Positions 6,145 to 6,599 of a DNA stretch of 6,599 bases are shown here, piece by piece. A program made the position numbers and the translations under genes. Source of the stretch: Acidobacteriota bacterium. GTDB taxonomy: Bacteria; Acidobacteriota; Terriglobia; Acidiferrales; UBA7541. Below the pieces are notes generated by a model that searched no databases, was not told the DNA's origin, and saw only the letters and a program-made list of their open reading frames with translations. The stretch lies in assembly GCA_028876695.1 (NCBI GenBank), contig JAGWRH010000092.1, forward strand, positions 1-6,599, in the 5' to 3' direction. The first letter of the stretch is position 1, and each line of letters begins with the position of its first letter.

Positions 6145-6599
6145 CTAGCGAATCTCGTTGCCTTGCGCGTCGAAGGCGGTGACGGCGCCGAAAAGCGCGG
6201 CCTGCTCGCCGATCCGAGCGCGGTCGCCGACCATCACGATTTGGGCGTTGGCGGAATCGAAATGGCGGCGCGCAGCGGCGAGAACGTCGTCCGCGGAGAG
6301 CGCGTGGATTTTCCGGCGATAGGTTTCGAGATAATCCTCGGGCAAACGATCGAGATAGACGACGGAGAGCTGGCTGAGCAAACCATCCTGGGTGGCCACG
6401 CCCAGCGAGAAAACTCCCGTCAGATAATTGCGCGCGCTTTCGAGCTCTTCGTCCGTGACGGCCAGCGAGCGCATACGATCCATCTCGTAGAAAATTTCGG
6501 TGAGAGTGGCGGCTGCCACGTCGTTGCGGACGGCGGCGCTGACACTGAAATAGCCGTATTCGCGCAAAGCGTTGAGCGAGCTGCGCGGGCTGTAGGTGT
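6145..6599 (-). CDS. M16 family peptidase, C-terminal part (cut by window edge)
   Basis: The last 151 residues of a larger protein whose start lies beyond the right edge; the frame is open up to base 6599. The visible part matches the C-terminal M16 (insulinase/pitrilysin) domain. It has TYSPRSSL at the open end, then GYFSVSAAVRND, an amphipathic helix (TLTEIFYEMDRMRSL), VTDEELESARNYLTG, and a closing AQIVMVGDR strand. M16 proteins are zinc metallopeptidases that often come in pairs, one carrying the HxxEH site in the N-terminal half and one without it. That half is not in the window, so it cannot be said whether this copy is catalytic. In this family's exported members the enzyme degrades peptides in the periplasm. 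It is first in the minus-strand series leading to the small membrane protein and the ComEA-like gene. Confidence 0.88.
   Translation of the reverse strand, partial: TYSPRSSLNALREYGYFSVSAAVRNDVAAATLTEIFYEMDRMRSLAVTDEELESARNYLTGVFSLGVATQDGLLSQLSVVYLDRLPEDYLETYRRKIHALSADDVLAAARRHFDSANAQIVMVGDRARIGEQAALFGAVTAFDAQGNEIR

Overview
This is an ordinary-looking chromosomal window from a GC-rich bacterium. The mix of genes is what I would expect from Acidobacteriota: a secreted TPR protein, a long exported SRPBCC-like protein, a RibB–RibA-like fusion, a small C-terminal-heme cytochrome and an M16 peptidase. That assignment is an inference from gene style; there is no rRNA or marker gene to confirm it. 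I see no mobile element, tRNA, CRISPR array or phage gene.

Layout. Bases 1-333 are non-coding and hold a weak promoter candidate and a short direct repeat. A secreted TPR protein follows (334-1203, +). A 340-base gap (1204-1543) holds a good sigma70-like promoter whose predicted transcript starts on an 8-bp hairpin. It leads into an exported or membrane-anchored SRPBCC-like protein (1544-2476, +). A TauE/SafE-type permease (2599-3411, -) converges on that gene and diverges from a riboflavin gene (3559-4740, +). The riboflavin gene is followed after 18 bases by a cytochrome c'/c-556-like protein (4759-5223, +), so the two are probably co-transcribed. Converging on them is a minus-strand cluster, read right to left: the C-terminal end of an M16 peptidase (cut by the window edge), a 96-residue two-helix membrane protein, and a small ComEA-type helix-hairpin-helix protein.

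The most interesting point is the riboflavin gene. Its N-terminal half looks like a working 3,4-dihydroxy-2-butanone-4-phosphate synthase, apart from a His-to-Gln change at a metal-ligand position. Its C-terminal half keeps the three zinc cysteines of GTP cyclohydrolase II but has lost the catalytic Arg, Asp and Tyr region. It therefore resembles the RibBX type described in Proteobacteria, and a separate GTP cyclohydrolase II would be needed elsewhere in the genome. No strikingly new system is visible; the remaining findings are modest.
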